Shown: positions 1-6,106, numbered from the stretch's first letter. The stretch is 10,723 nucleotides of DNA from VFZS01 sp964353255 (GCA_964353255.1 CAYGVJ010000169.1:1-10723); one strand, 5' to 3'. Notes: a model not told the origin generated them from the letters alone. Program-made: numbers and translations.

Positions 1-38
1 CGGTGGGCGCCGGCACGGTGACCGACATTCTGGAGTAG
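1..38 (+). CDS. tuf: Elongation factor Tu, C-terminal end only (partial)
   Basis: Only the last codons are present. Reading from base 3 gives VGAGTVTDILE followed by a TAG stop at 36-38. This closely matches the conserved C-terminus of EF-Tu (VGAGVVTxIIE), the GTPase that brings aminoacyl-tRNA to the ribosome. The position directly before rpsJ also fits, since tuf closes the str operon (rpsL-rpsG-fusA-tuf) in many bacteria. The gene starts upstream of the window, so nothing can be said about its other domains. The stop codon is the start of a GC-rich palindromic element in the following spacer. The identification rests on eleven residues plus gene order. Confidence 0.88.
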   Translation, partial: VGAGTVTDILE

Positions 39-60
39 GGACGGGGCATGCCGCGCCCCG
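35..60 (+). repeat. GC-rich hairpin, degenerate copy A of a GTAGGG...CATGCC palindrome
   Basis: The tuf-rpsJ spacer contains CGGGGC (42-47) and its exact complement GCCCCG (55-60) around a seven-base loop, giving a 6-bp all-GC stem. From 35 the sequence reads GTAGGGACGGGGCATGCC, nearly the same as GTAGGGTCGGGCATGCC at 400-416 after rpsJ. The two elements therefore look like relatives of one short palindromic repeat. No T-run follows, so it is not a standard intrinsic terminator. It could act as an RNA processing or stability hairpin, or be a relic of a small intergenic repeat. Confidence 0.55.
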
Positions 61-76
61 GCACGAGGGAAACAAG

Positions 77-403
77 ATGTTACGAGAGCGCATTCGGATT
101 CGTCTGAAGGCTTACGATCACCGGGTCCTGGATCAGTCCACTTCCGAGATAGTGGAGACCGCCAAGAGGACCGGCGCCCAGGTGGCGGGCCCCATCCCGC
201 TGCCCACACTCAAGAACCGCTACACGGTCAACCGCTCACCCCATGTAGACAAGAAGTCCCGCGAGCAGTTCGAAATCCGGACCCACAAGCGGCTCCTGGA
301 CATCCTGGATCCCACCCAGGACACCGTCGATGCGCTCATGAAGCTGGATTTGCCGGCGGGTGTGGACGTCGAGATCAAGGCGTTTGGGAAGGATAAGAGG
401 TAG
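77..403 (+). CDS. rpsJ: 30S ribosomal protein S10
   Basis: S10 is a small-subunit head protein of the 30S tertiary-binding group and, as NusE, also a transcription antitermination partner of NusB/NusG. The 108-residue product opens with IRIRLKAYDHRVLDQS (residues 6-21), the family signature, and contains GPIPLPT (39-45) and the YTVNRSPHVDKKSREQFE region (49-66). The C-terminus LPAGVDVEIK matches the usual end, followed by AFGKDKR, a few residues more than common versions (about 102-105 aa). The ATG at 77 has GAGGGA at 65-70. It is first in the S10 block, 38 bases after tuf. That spacer is too short for the long structured S10 leader that L4 uses for feedback in E. coli. Its TAG stop lies inside the palindrome that follows. 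Confidence 0.98.
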   Translation: MLRERIRIRLKAYDHRVLDQSTSEIVETAKRTGAQVAGPIPLPTLKNRYTVNRSPHVDKKSREQFEIRTHKRLLDILDPTQDTVDALMKLDLPAGVDVEIKAFGKDKR

Positions 404-426
404 GGTCGGGCATGCCCGACCCCTAC
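400..426 (+). repeat. 27-base near-perfect palindrome between rpsJ and rplC (copy B)
   Basis: The element runs from GTAGGG (400-405) to CCCTAC (421-426). The inner arms TCGGGC (406-411) and GCCCGA (414-419) meet at a central GCATGC. Only C420 is unpaired, so it can fold into about 11 base pairs closed by a CATG tetraloop. Bases 403-422 alone are a perfect DNA palindrome. It starts on the rpsJ stop codon (TAG 401-403) and ends 11 bases before the rplC ATG. No T-run follows. The related but decayed sequence at 35-60 suggests a small repeat family rather than a chance hairpin. Its function is unknown. Confidence 0.75.
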
Positions 427-429
427 CGT

Positions 430-434
430 GGTGA
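430..434 (+). promoter_or_regulatory. Probable rplC ribosome binding site
   Basis: GGTGA at 430-434 matches the 3' part of the extended SD AGGAGGTGA and lies three bases before the rplC ATG at 438. It is weaker than most SD sites in the window. It sits only a few bases downstream of the palindrome at 400-426, so the hairpin would leave it exposed. An in-frame TGA at 432-434 rules out an earlier rplC start. Confidence 0.5.
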
Positions 435-437
435 TTT

Positions 438-1073
438 ATGGTCCCAGGGATTCTTGGCAGGAAGATCGGAATGACGCAGGTTTTCCGCGCGGATGGGCAG
501 GTGGTGCCCGTCACTCTGCTCAAGGCAGGACCCTGCGTCGTGGTGCAGAAGAAGACGCAGCCACTGGACGGTTACAGCGCCGTGCAGCTCGGCCTGATGG
601 AGTTCGTCAAGCCCCGGCGCATCAACCGGCCGCTGACAGGGCACTTGAAGAAGCACGCGGGGGTCGAGGGCGTCCGGTTCTTGCGCGAGTTGCGGGTGCG
701 GCCGGAGGACGACGATCTCAAGCCGGGCGACCGGGTGCTGGTCGATCAGTTCAAACCCGCCGACAAGGTGGACGTTATCGGCATCAGCAAAGGCCGCGGC
801 TTCGCCGGGGTGGTCAAGCGGCACCATTTCCGCGGCGGCGCCGCCACGCACGGCTCGATGTTCCACCGCGCCCCCGGTTCCATCGGCGGCTCCAGCTACC
901 CCTCGCGGGTCTGGCCGGGTACGCGGATGGCCGGGCACATGGGGACGCAGCGGGTCACGGTGCGGAATCTGGAAGTCGTCGAAGTCAATTCCGAGGACAA
1001 CCTTCTGATAGTCAAGGGCGCGGTGCCCGGGCCCAACGGCGGCTACGTGATCGTGCGGCGGGCCAAGAGGTGA
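438..1073 (+). CDS. rplC: 50S ribosomal protein L3
   Basis: L3 is an early 23S rRNA assembly protein whose extended loop reaches toward the peptidyl transferase centre. The 211-residue product has the family N-terminus GILGRKIGMTQVF (4-16), the VDVIGISKGRGFAGVVKRHHF stretch (111-131), THGSMFHRAPGSIGG (137-151) and RMAGHMGTQRVTVRNLEVV (163-181). Length is normal (about 205-215). E. coli has GSIGQNQTPG here, with the Gln methylated by PrmB. This protein has Gly-Ser-Ser-Tyr after GSIG, so that modification site appears absent, as in other lineages. The start at 438 is fixed by an in-frame stop at 432-434. rplD follows after five bases. Confidence 0.97.
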   Translation: MVPGILGRKIGMTQVFRADGQVVPVTLLKAGPCVVVQKKTQPLDGYSAVQLGLMEFVKPRRINRPLTGHLKKHAGVEGVRFLRELRVRPEDDDLKPGDRVLVDQFKPADKVDVIGISKGRGFAGVVKRHHFRGGAATHGSMFHRAPGSIGGSSYPSRVWPGTRMAGHMGTQRVTVRNLEVVEVNSEDNLLIVKGAVPGPNGGYVIVRRAKR

Positions 1074-1078
1074 ACGCG

Positions 1079-1705
1079 ATGCCGAGCGTGGACGTCGTCG
1101 ATCTGAACAACCAGAAGGTAGGGGAGATCGAGCTCTCCGACCAGGTTTTCGCCGCCGAGGTCAACGAGGCGTTGCTCTACGAGGCCGTGCGGCACTACCG
1201 GGCCTGCCAGCGCCGCGGCACGGCCAAGACCAAGACCCGGCACGAGGTTTCCGGCTCCGGCCGCAAGCCGTGGCGGCAGAAGGGCACCGGGCGGGCGCGC
1301 GTGGGCTCGATCCGCTCGCCCCTGTGGCGGCACGGGGGCACGGTGCACGGGCCGGTCCCCCGCGATTACAGCTACCGTCTGCCGCGGAAGATGCTGCTGG
1401 GCGCACTGCGCTCGGCGCTCTCCGCCAAGCTGCGCGACGGGGAGCTTAAAGTCGTGCAATCCTTCGAGCTGCCGGACCACAAGACCAAGACCGTCCGCGC
1501 GGCGCTGGCCCGCCTGGCTCCGGAGGCCAGCGTGCTGCTGGTGGACAACCAGGATAACCGCCATCTCGAGCTGGGCGCCCGCAACCTGCCGGGCGTCACC
1601 TTGCTGGCCAGCCGCGAAGTCACCACCTACCACCTGCTCCGCCACCGGCAAGTGCTGTTGAGCGAGGCGGCGGCCCGCAAACTGTCGGAGGCGCTGTCGC
1701 GATGA
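1079..1705 (+). CDS. rplD: 50S ribosomal protein L4
   Basis: L4 binds 23S rRNA domain I and sends a long loop into the peptide exit tunnel; in E. coli it also represses the S10 operon. The 208-residue product contains the diagnostic loop segment GSGRKPWRQKGTGRARVGS (59-77), then RSPLWRHGGTVHGP (79-92) and PRDYSYRLPRKM (94-105). The C-terminal half has the usual Rossmann-like pattern with VLLVDNQDN. The ATG at 1079 gives the expected beginning, and upstream in-frame sequence is only a shadow of rplC. Its ATGA end overlaps rplW by four bases, implying coupled translation. No leader suitable for E. coli-type L4 autoregulation is visible before rpsJ. Confidence 0.97.
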   Translation: MPSVDVVDLNNQKVGEIELSDQVFAAEVNEALLYEAVRHYRACQRRGTAKTKTRHEVSGSGRKPWRQKGTGRARVGSIRSPLWRHGGTVHGPVPRDYSYRLPRKMLLGALRSALSAKLRDGELKVVQSFELPDHKTKTVRAALARLAPEASVLLVDNQDNRHLELGARNLPGVTLLASREVTTYHLLRHRQVLLSEAAARKLSEALSR

Positions 1706-1989
1706 CTATCTACGACGTGATTCGGCGGCCCATCGTCACCGAAAAGGGCGTCCAGAAGAGGGAGGCCGAGCGTACGCTGTGCCTGGAGGTGGCCCCGCGG
1801 GCCACCAAGACCGAGATCCGCGGCGCGGTCGAGCGTCTGTTCAAGGTCAAGGTGGAGAGCGTGCGCACCCTCAACAACCTGGGCAAAGAGCGGCGCCGGG
1901 GCCGGTTTGCGGGTTACCGGCCGAACTGGAAGAAGGCTTACGTGAGACTGAAGGCCGGCCAGAAGGTGCCGGAGTTCGTGGAGATCTGA
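1702..1989 (+). CDS. rplW: 50S ribosomal protein L23
   Basis: L23 sits at the peptide exit port and is the docking site for trigger factor and SRP. The 95-residue product begins YDVIRRPIVTEKG (4-16), the family hallmark, followed by the APRATKTEIRGAVERLFKVKVESV region (31-54) and GRFAGYRPNWKKAYVRLKAG (67-86). Length is typical (about 93-100). It starts inside the rplD stop (ATGA at 1702-1705) and ends one base before rplB, so its expression is probably tied to both neighbours. Confidence 0.96.
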   Translation: MTIYDVIRRPIVTEKGVQKREAERTLCLEVAPRATKTEIRGAVERLFKVKVESVRTLNNLGKERRRGRFAGYRPNWKKAYVRLKAGQKVPEFVEI

Positions 1990-1990
1990 C

Positions 1991-2818
<828 letters not shown>

Positions 2819-2821
2819 GTT

Positions 2822-3112
2822 ATGAGTCGCTCGGTAAGAAAGGGGCCGTTCACGGACGGGCATCTGCTGAAGAAGGTGGCCGACCTCAACGCCAGGAACG
2901 AGAGGAAGGTGATCCGGACCTGGTCGCGTCGCTCCACCATCGTGCCGGAGTTCGTGGGCCACACGCTGGCCGTGCACAACGGCAAGAAGTTCATTCCGGT
3001 CTACATCACCGAGAACATGGTGGGGCACAAGCTGGGCGAGTTCTCGCCGACCCGCATCTTCAGAGGCCATGCGTCCAAGGCGGCCACCGAGAAGTCGTCC
3101 AAGCCGGCCTGA
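2822..3112 (+). CDS. rpsS: 30S ribosomal protein S19
   Basis: S19 is a head protein of the 30S subunit that pairs with S13 and contacts the A-site finger. The 96-residue product starts SRSVRKGPFTDGHLLKKV (2-19). It carries IRTWSRRSTIVPEFVGHT (31-48), the VHNGKKFIPVYITENMVGHK block (51-70) and GEFSPTRIFRGH (72-83), all core family motifs. Length is normal (about 90-95). It begins three bases after rplB; the upstream GTAGG, overlapping the rplB stop, is a weak SD, so translation is likely coupled to rplB. It ends in TGA that runs directly into the GAGGAGG-type SD of rplV. Confidence 0.97.
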   Translation: MSRSVRKGPFTDGHLLKKVADLNARNERKVIRTWSRRSTIVPEFVGHTLAVHNGKKFIPVYITENMVGHKLGEFSPTRIFRGHASKAATEKSSKPA

Positions 3113-3118
3113 GGAGGA
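3113..3118 (+). promoter_or_regulatory. Ribosome binding site fixing the GTG start of rplV
   Basis: GGAGGA at 3113-3118 directly follows the rpsS stop and lies seven bases before GTG at 3126. This chooses the GTG start for rplV over an ATG at 3069 that lies inside rpsS. Confidence 0.8.
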
Positions 3119-3125
3119 CAGGATC

Positions 3126-3461
3126 GTGGAAGCCAGAGCCGAAGCCAGATACCTTCGAATCTCTCCGCAGAAGGCGCGCCTGGTGGTGGACCTGATCCGG
3201 GGACGCCGCGCCGGGGAGGCCATCACCATCCTGCGCGGCGCCAACAAGCGGGCGGCGCCGGCCATCGAGAAGGTGCTGCGCTCGGCCATCGCCAACGCCG
3301 AGAACCGCTCGGCGGACGTGGATGTGGACCGGCTGGTGGTCTCGGAGGCATACGTCAACGAGGGGCCGCGCGTGAAGCGTGTCCGGCCAGCCCCCATGGG
3401 GCGGGCCTACCGCTACCAGCGGCGGCAGGCGCACATCGCCATCACTGTGAGCGAGGCCTGA
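3126..3461 (+). CDS. rplV: 50S ribosomal protein L22 (GTG start)
   Basis: L22 contacts all 23S domains; its long beta-hairpin lines the exit tunnel beside L4. Starting at GTG 3126 gives 111 residues with the expected beginning EARAEARYLRISPQKARLVV (2-21), DLIRGRRAGEA (22-32) and SAIANAENR (53-61). The open frame extends back to an ATG at 3069, but that part lies in rpsS, reads as unrelated Pro/Arg-rich sequence, and has no role. The hairpin region reads GPRVKRVRPAPMGRAYRYQRRQAHI (80-104 in two parts), differing from the more common PRAxGRAxxIxKRTSHI. I recall this form from Acidobacteriota. rpsC follows after one base. Confidence 0.96.
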   Translation: MEARAEARYLRISPQKARLVVDLIRGRRAGEAITILRGANKRAAPAIEKVLRSAIANAENRSADVDVDRLVVSEAYVNEGPRVKRVRPAPMGRAYRYQRRQAHIAITVSEA

Positions 3462-3462
3462 G

Positions 3463-4332
3463 ATGGGACAGAAAGTTCATCCTTACGGATTTCGGCTGGG
3501 ATTCAGCAAGACCTGGCACTCCCGCTGGTTCGCCAAGCACGACTACGCCAAGCTGCTGATGGAGGACCTGGAGCTCAAGGACGGCCTGCGCCAGCGCCTG
3601 AAGGCCGCCGGAGTCAGCCTGGTGGAAGTGGACCGGGCCGGCAACAAGCTGCGCGTAACCATCCGCACCTCGCGTCCCGGGATCGTCATCGGGCGCAAGG
3701 GCGCCGAGATCGAGAAGCTGAAGCAGGACCTGGCCCGGCGCACCAAGCGCGACGTTTTCATCGACATCCAGGAAGTGCACAAGCCGGAACTGGACGCGCA
3801 ACTGGTGTCCGAGTCGATCGCCCTGCAACTGGAGAAGCGGGTGGCTTTCCGGCGGGCCATGCGCAAGGCGGTGGACTCGGCGCTGCGCTTCGGCTGCAAG
3901 GGGATCAAGGTCCGCGTCTCCGGTCGCCTGAACGGAGCCGAGATCGCCCGCAGTGAATGGTACCTGCAAGGGCGGTTGCCCCTGCACACCCTGCGCGCGG
4001 ACATCGACTACGGCTTCAGCCAGGCTTACACCGCTTACGGGGTGATCGGGATCAAGACCTGGGTGTACAAGGGCGACTTGCTGGATTCGGCCCTGCGCCG
4101 GGCCGCGCTGGGCGCGGAGCCCGAGCCGCGGCGGCCGCTGCGCGAGCGGCGCGACCGGGAGCGGAGGGCGCCCGCGGCCGAGCCCGTCCCGGCGTCGGCC
4201 GCGGCCGAGGCGACGCCCCGGACCGCCCCCATGCTGCCGCCGCTGACACCCCCGCCTCAGCCCGCCTGGAAGCAGGAGCCCCCCGGCGCGGCCCCGCCGC
4301 CGAGGCCGCCCGAGGAGTCCAAGGAGAGCTGA
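3463..4332 (+). CDS. rpsC: 30S ribosomal protein S3 with long low-complexity C-terminal tail
   Basis: S3 forms part of the mRNA entry tunnel and has helicase activity with S4 and S5. The N-terminus MGQKVHPYGFRLG (1-13), the KH domain GxxG at 77-80 (VIGRKGAEIEKL) and the C-terminal domain FGCKGIKVRVSGRLNGAEIA (143-162) to GVIGIKTWVYKGD (193-205) are all standard. Bacterial S3 is usually about 210-240 residues; this one has 289. Residues 214-289 form an extra tail: an Arg/Glu block (RRPLRERRDRERR, 223-235), then Ala/Pro-rich sequence with PPLTPPPQP and PPPRPPEE. The tail is predicted disordered by composition, and its frame is continuous with an ordinary stop five bases before rplP, so it is not a frameshift. 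Confidence 0.97.
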   Translation: MGQKVHPYGFRLGFSKTWHSRWFAKHDYAKLLMEDLELKDGLRQRLKAAGVSLVEVDRAGNKLRVTIRTSRPGIVIGRKGAEIEKLKQDLARRTKRDVFIDIQEVHKPELDAQLVSESIALQLEKRVAFRRAMRKAVDSALRFGCKGIKVRVSGRLNGAEIARSEWYLQGRLPLHTLRADIDYGFSQAYTAYGVIGIKTWVYKGDLLDSALRRAALGAEPEPRRPLRERRDRERRAPAAEPVPASAAAEATPRTAPMLPPLTPPPQPAWKQEPPGAAPPPRPPEESKES

Positions 4333-4337
4333 CCGCC

Positions 4338-4754
4338 ATGTTGATGCCCAAGAAGGTCAAGTTCCGCAAGCAGCACCGCGGGCGGCGCACCGGCAAGGCC
4401 TGGCGCGGCAGCGAGCTCGCCTTCGGCGATTACGGGTTGAAGGCCCAGGCCTCCGCCTGGATAACCGACCGCCAGATCGAAGCGGCGCGCGTGGCCATGA
4501 CCCGGTTCATCAAGCGGGGCGGGAAGGTTTGGATCCGCGTCTTTCCCGACAAGCCCATCACCAAAAAGCCGGCCGAGACCCGCATGGGCAAGGGCAAAGG
4601 GTCCCCGGAAGGCTGGGTGGCGGTGGTGCTGGCAGGCCGGATGCTGTTCGAGATGGAGGGCGTCTCCCGCGAGGTGGCCGAGCAGGCCATGCGCCTGGCG
4701 GCGCACAAGCTCCCGATTCCGACGCGGATCGTGGCGCGGCCCCAGGCCGAATAG
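4338..4754 (+). CDS. rplP: 50S ribosomal protein L16
   Basis: L16 helps position A-site tRNA and completes 50S assembly. The 138-residue product starts MLMPKKVKFRKQHRGR, the usual family N-terminus, which supports ATG 4338 over the second ATG at 4344. The open frame upstream of this ATG is only an rpsC shadow. It contains the FGDYGLKA motif (29-36), the IEAARVAMTRFIKRGGKVWI stretch (47-66) and TRMGKGKGSPEGWVAVV (81-97). The Arg in RMGKGKG (82) aligns with the E. coli Arg that YcfD hydroxylates; whether it is modified here is unknown. AGGAG inside the last rpsC codons (4322-4326) is the likely SD. Length is normal. Confidence 0.97.
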   Translation: MLMPKKVKFRKQHRGRRTGKAWRGSELAFGDYGLKAQASAWITDRQIEAARVAMTRFIKRGGKVWIRVFPDKPITKKPAETRMGKGKGSPEGWVAVVLAGRMLFEMEGVSREVAEQAMRLAAHKLPIPTRIVARPQAE

Positions 4755-4763
4755 GAGAGTGCT

Positions 4764-4988
4764 GTGAAGGCTGACAAACTTCGGGACCTGGACGACAAGG
4801 AACTGCTGACGCAGGCCCGCGAGGCCGCCGCCCAGTTGTTCCACCTGCGGCTGCAAATGGGAATGCGCCAGATGGAGGGTCTCAAGAAGTACCGCGCTTT
4901 GAGGAAAGACCGCGCCCGCATGCTGACGCTGCTGCGGGAGAGAAAGTCAGTCCCGGCCCAGGCGGGCGGAGGGGGCCAGAAAGGGTGA
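4764..4988 (+). CDS. rpmC: 50S ribosomal protein L29 (GTG start)
   Basis: L29 is a small helical protein beside the exit port that neighbours L23. The 74-residue product begins MKADKLRDLDDKELL (GTG read as Met) and continues LFHLRLQMGMRQ (25-36) and RALRKDRARMLTLLRER (43-59), matching the two-helix family pattern. A tail SVPAQAGGGGQKG extends the usual 60-70 residue length slightly. AGGAG at 4753-4757, overlapping the rplP stop, lies six bases before the GTG and fixes it. The stop overlaps the rpsQ start (GTGA at 4985-4988). Confidence 0.95.
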   Translation: MKADKLRDLDDKELLTQAREAAAQLFHLRLQMGMRQMEGLKKYRALRKDRARMLTLLRERKSVPAQAGGGGQKG

Positions 4989-5314
4989 GCCAGGTGGCGG
5001 AACAGAAGGCACCAGGACGCAAGAACGAGAAGGTGGGGCAGGTGGTCTCGACCAAGATGGCCAAGACCATCGTGGTCGAGGTCGGCCGGCGCGTGGTTCA
5101 TCCCCGGTACCGCAAGATCGTTTCCCGGCGGAAGAAGTTTTATGCCCACGACGAGGGGGGCGTGGCGCGCCTGGGCGACACGGTGCGTATCGTGGAGTGC
5201 CGGCCGCTGAGCCGCCTGAAGCGGTGGCGGCTGGCCCAGGTGATCCGGCGGGCCGCGCTGGTCGGCGTCGAGGACACCGAGACCGCGCAGCCGGAGGCGG
5301 GGAGACCACAGTGA
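4985..5314 (+). CDS. rpsQ: 30S ribosomal protein S17 with N- and C-terminal extensions
   Basis: S17 is a primary 16S rRNA binder with an OB fold. The core runs from about residue 17 to 92: VGQVVSTKMAKTIVVEVGR (17-35), VVHPRYRKIV (37-46), HDEGG (55-59), LGDTVRIVECRPLSRLKRW (63-81). The total of 109 residues is longer than the common 80-90. There are about 16 polar N-terminal residues (MSQVAEQKAPGRKNEK) and about 17 acidic/Pro residues after ALVG. The GTG at 4985 overlaps the rpmC stop and has GGAGG at 4968-4972. A second in-frame GTG at 4994 would shorten the protein by three residues and cannot be excluded. It is the last gene of the S10 part; a 28-base gap follows. Confidence 0.94.
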   Translation: MSQVAEQKAPGRKNEKVGQVVSTKMAKTIVVEVGRRVVHPRYRKIVSRRKKFYAHDEGGVARLGDTVRIVECRPLSRLKRWRLAQVIRRAALVGVEDTETAQPEAGRPQ

Positions 5315-5342
5315 AGCCCCGGGATTCAGGCAGGAGAGCGCC

Positions 5343-5711
5343 ATGATTGGCATGCGAACCATTCTGGAGGTGGCCGACAACAGCGGCGCCCGCAAGCTGC
5401 AATGCATCCTGCCGCGTGGCGGCGACAAAGGCCTGCGCGCCGGTCTGGGCGACGTGGTGACCGCCAGCGTCAAGGAGGCGGTGCCCGACTCGCCCATCAA
5501 GAAGGGCAAGGTGGTGCGCTGCGTCATCGTGCGCATGCGGAAGGAAACGCGCCGTAAGGACGGCACCTACATCCGCTTCGATTCCAACGCCGCGGTGCTG
5601 ATCAACCCCGAAGGCGAGCCGGTGGGCACCCGCGTCTTCGGGCCGGTGGCCCGCGAGTTGCGCGACAAGCGGTTCATGAAGATCGTGTCGCTCGCCCCGG
5701 AGGTGATCTGA
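5343..5711 (+). CDS. rplN: 50S ribosomal protein L14
   Basis: L14 lies at the subunit interface, contacts 16S helix 14 and is the target of the silencing factor RsfS. The 122-residue product has the exact family length. It shows MIGMRTILEVADNSGARKLQ (1-20), the GDVVTASVKEA region (36-46), KKGKVVRCVIVRMRKE (53-68), the DGTYIRFDSNAAVLIN run (73-88) and the end RDKRFMKIVSLAPEVI. AGGAG at 5331-5335 supports ATG 5343. It begins the spc part after a 28-base spacer with no visible promoter or terminator. Its TGA overlaps the rplX ATG by one base (TGATG). Confidence 0.98.
   Translation: MIGMRTILEVADNSGARKLQCILPRGGDKGLRAGLGDVVTASVKEAVPDSPIKKGKVVRCVIVRMRKETRRKDGTYIRFDSNAAVLINPEGEPVGTRVFGPVARELRDKRFMKIVSLAPEVI
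5699..5707 (+). promoter_or_regulatory. Near-ideal Shine-Dalgarno site for rplX within rplN
   Basis: GGAGGTGAT at 5699-5707 is an almost full complement of the 16S rRNA 3' end and lies three bases before ATG 5711. It is made from the last rplN codons (Pro-Glu-Val-Ile). It fixes the rplX start and thereby supports the unusual basic N-terminal extension of L24. Confidence 0.85.
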
Positions 5712-6103
5712 TGGCGCGCCTGTCACGCCGCTACCGCTCGCGGCGGCCGGTGGCCGCCCGGGCGCCGGCTCGCATCCAGATCCGCAGGGACGACACGGTC
5801 GAGGTGATCGCCGGCAAGGACAAGGGCAAGCGGGGGCGCGTGCTGAGCGTGGACCCGCGCCTCGGGCGCCTCCTGGTCCAGGGGGTCCAGACCGTCAAGC
5901 GTCACACCCGCGCCAATCCTTCGCGCCAGATCAAGGGCGGAATCGCCGAGCGCGAACGTCCCATCGCCGTCTCCAACGTGATGCTGGTCTGCCCGGAATG
6001 CGGCCCGGTCCGCATCGCCCATCGCCTGGACCTCAGCGCCGGCAAGGCCCGCCGCATCCGCGTCTGCCGCGACTGCGGAGCTCCCTTGGACAAGAAAGGC
6101 TAA
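5711..6103 (+). CDS. rplX: 50S ribosomal protein L24, zinc-ribbon type with basic N-terminal extension
   Basis: L24 starts 50S assembly by binding the 5' end of 23S rRNA. The KOW motif region is DDTVEVIAGKDKGKRGRVLS (27-46), followed by VQTVKRHTRANPSRQIKGGI (59-78) and PIAVSNVMLVCPECG (84-98). Cys94, Cys97, Cys119 and Cys122 form two CxxC pairs (CPEC, CRDC), the zinc-ribbon version seen in many bacteria. The total of 130 residues exceeds the usual 100-110 because about 20 Arg/Ala-rich residues (MARLSRRYRSRRPVAARAPA) precede the usual start. The strong SD at 5699-5707 supports this longer form. rplE follows after three bases. Confidence 0.96.
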   Translation: MARLSRRYRSRRPVAARAPARIQIRRDDTVEVIAGKDKGKRGRVLSVDPRLGRLLVQGVQTVKRHTRANPSRQIKGGIAERERPIAVSNVMLVCPECGPVRIAHRLDLSAGKARRIRVCRDCGAPLDKKG

Positions 6104-6106
6104 GCC

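Noticed and set aside
42..60. Intrinsic terminator after tuf
   Set aside because: The stem is good, but the following bases are GCACGAGGGA with no T-run, and rpsJ has its SD right there. Read-through is much more likely.
428..1078. Open frame running from GTG 428 through the rplC region into the rplD frame, as if L4 had a 217-residue N-terminal extension
   Set aside because: The segment overlaps rplC in another frame and reads as Arg/Gly/Ala-rich filler. L4 proper starts at ATG 1079 with a normal N-terminus.
3069..3125. Earlier ATG start for rplV
   Set aside because: It lies inside rpsS and gives a Pro/Arg-rich leader unlike L22. GGAGGA at 3113-3118 and the family N-terminus point to GTG 3126.
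4108..4332. Frameshift or sequencing error extending rpsC
   Set aside because: The S3 core ends intact, the frame continues with typical codon use to a normal stop, and the rplP SD lies inside the tail's last codons, so the layout looks natural.
4430..5566. Minus-strand open frame of 378 codons opposite rplP-rplN
   Set aside because: Same GC-bias shadow effect; Ser/Arg/Pro-rich product without motifs, no SD context, fully overlapping real genes.
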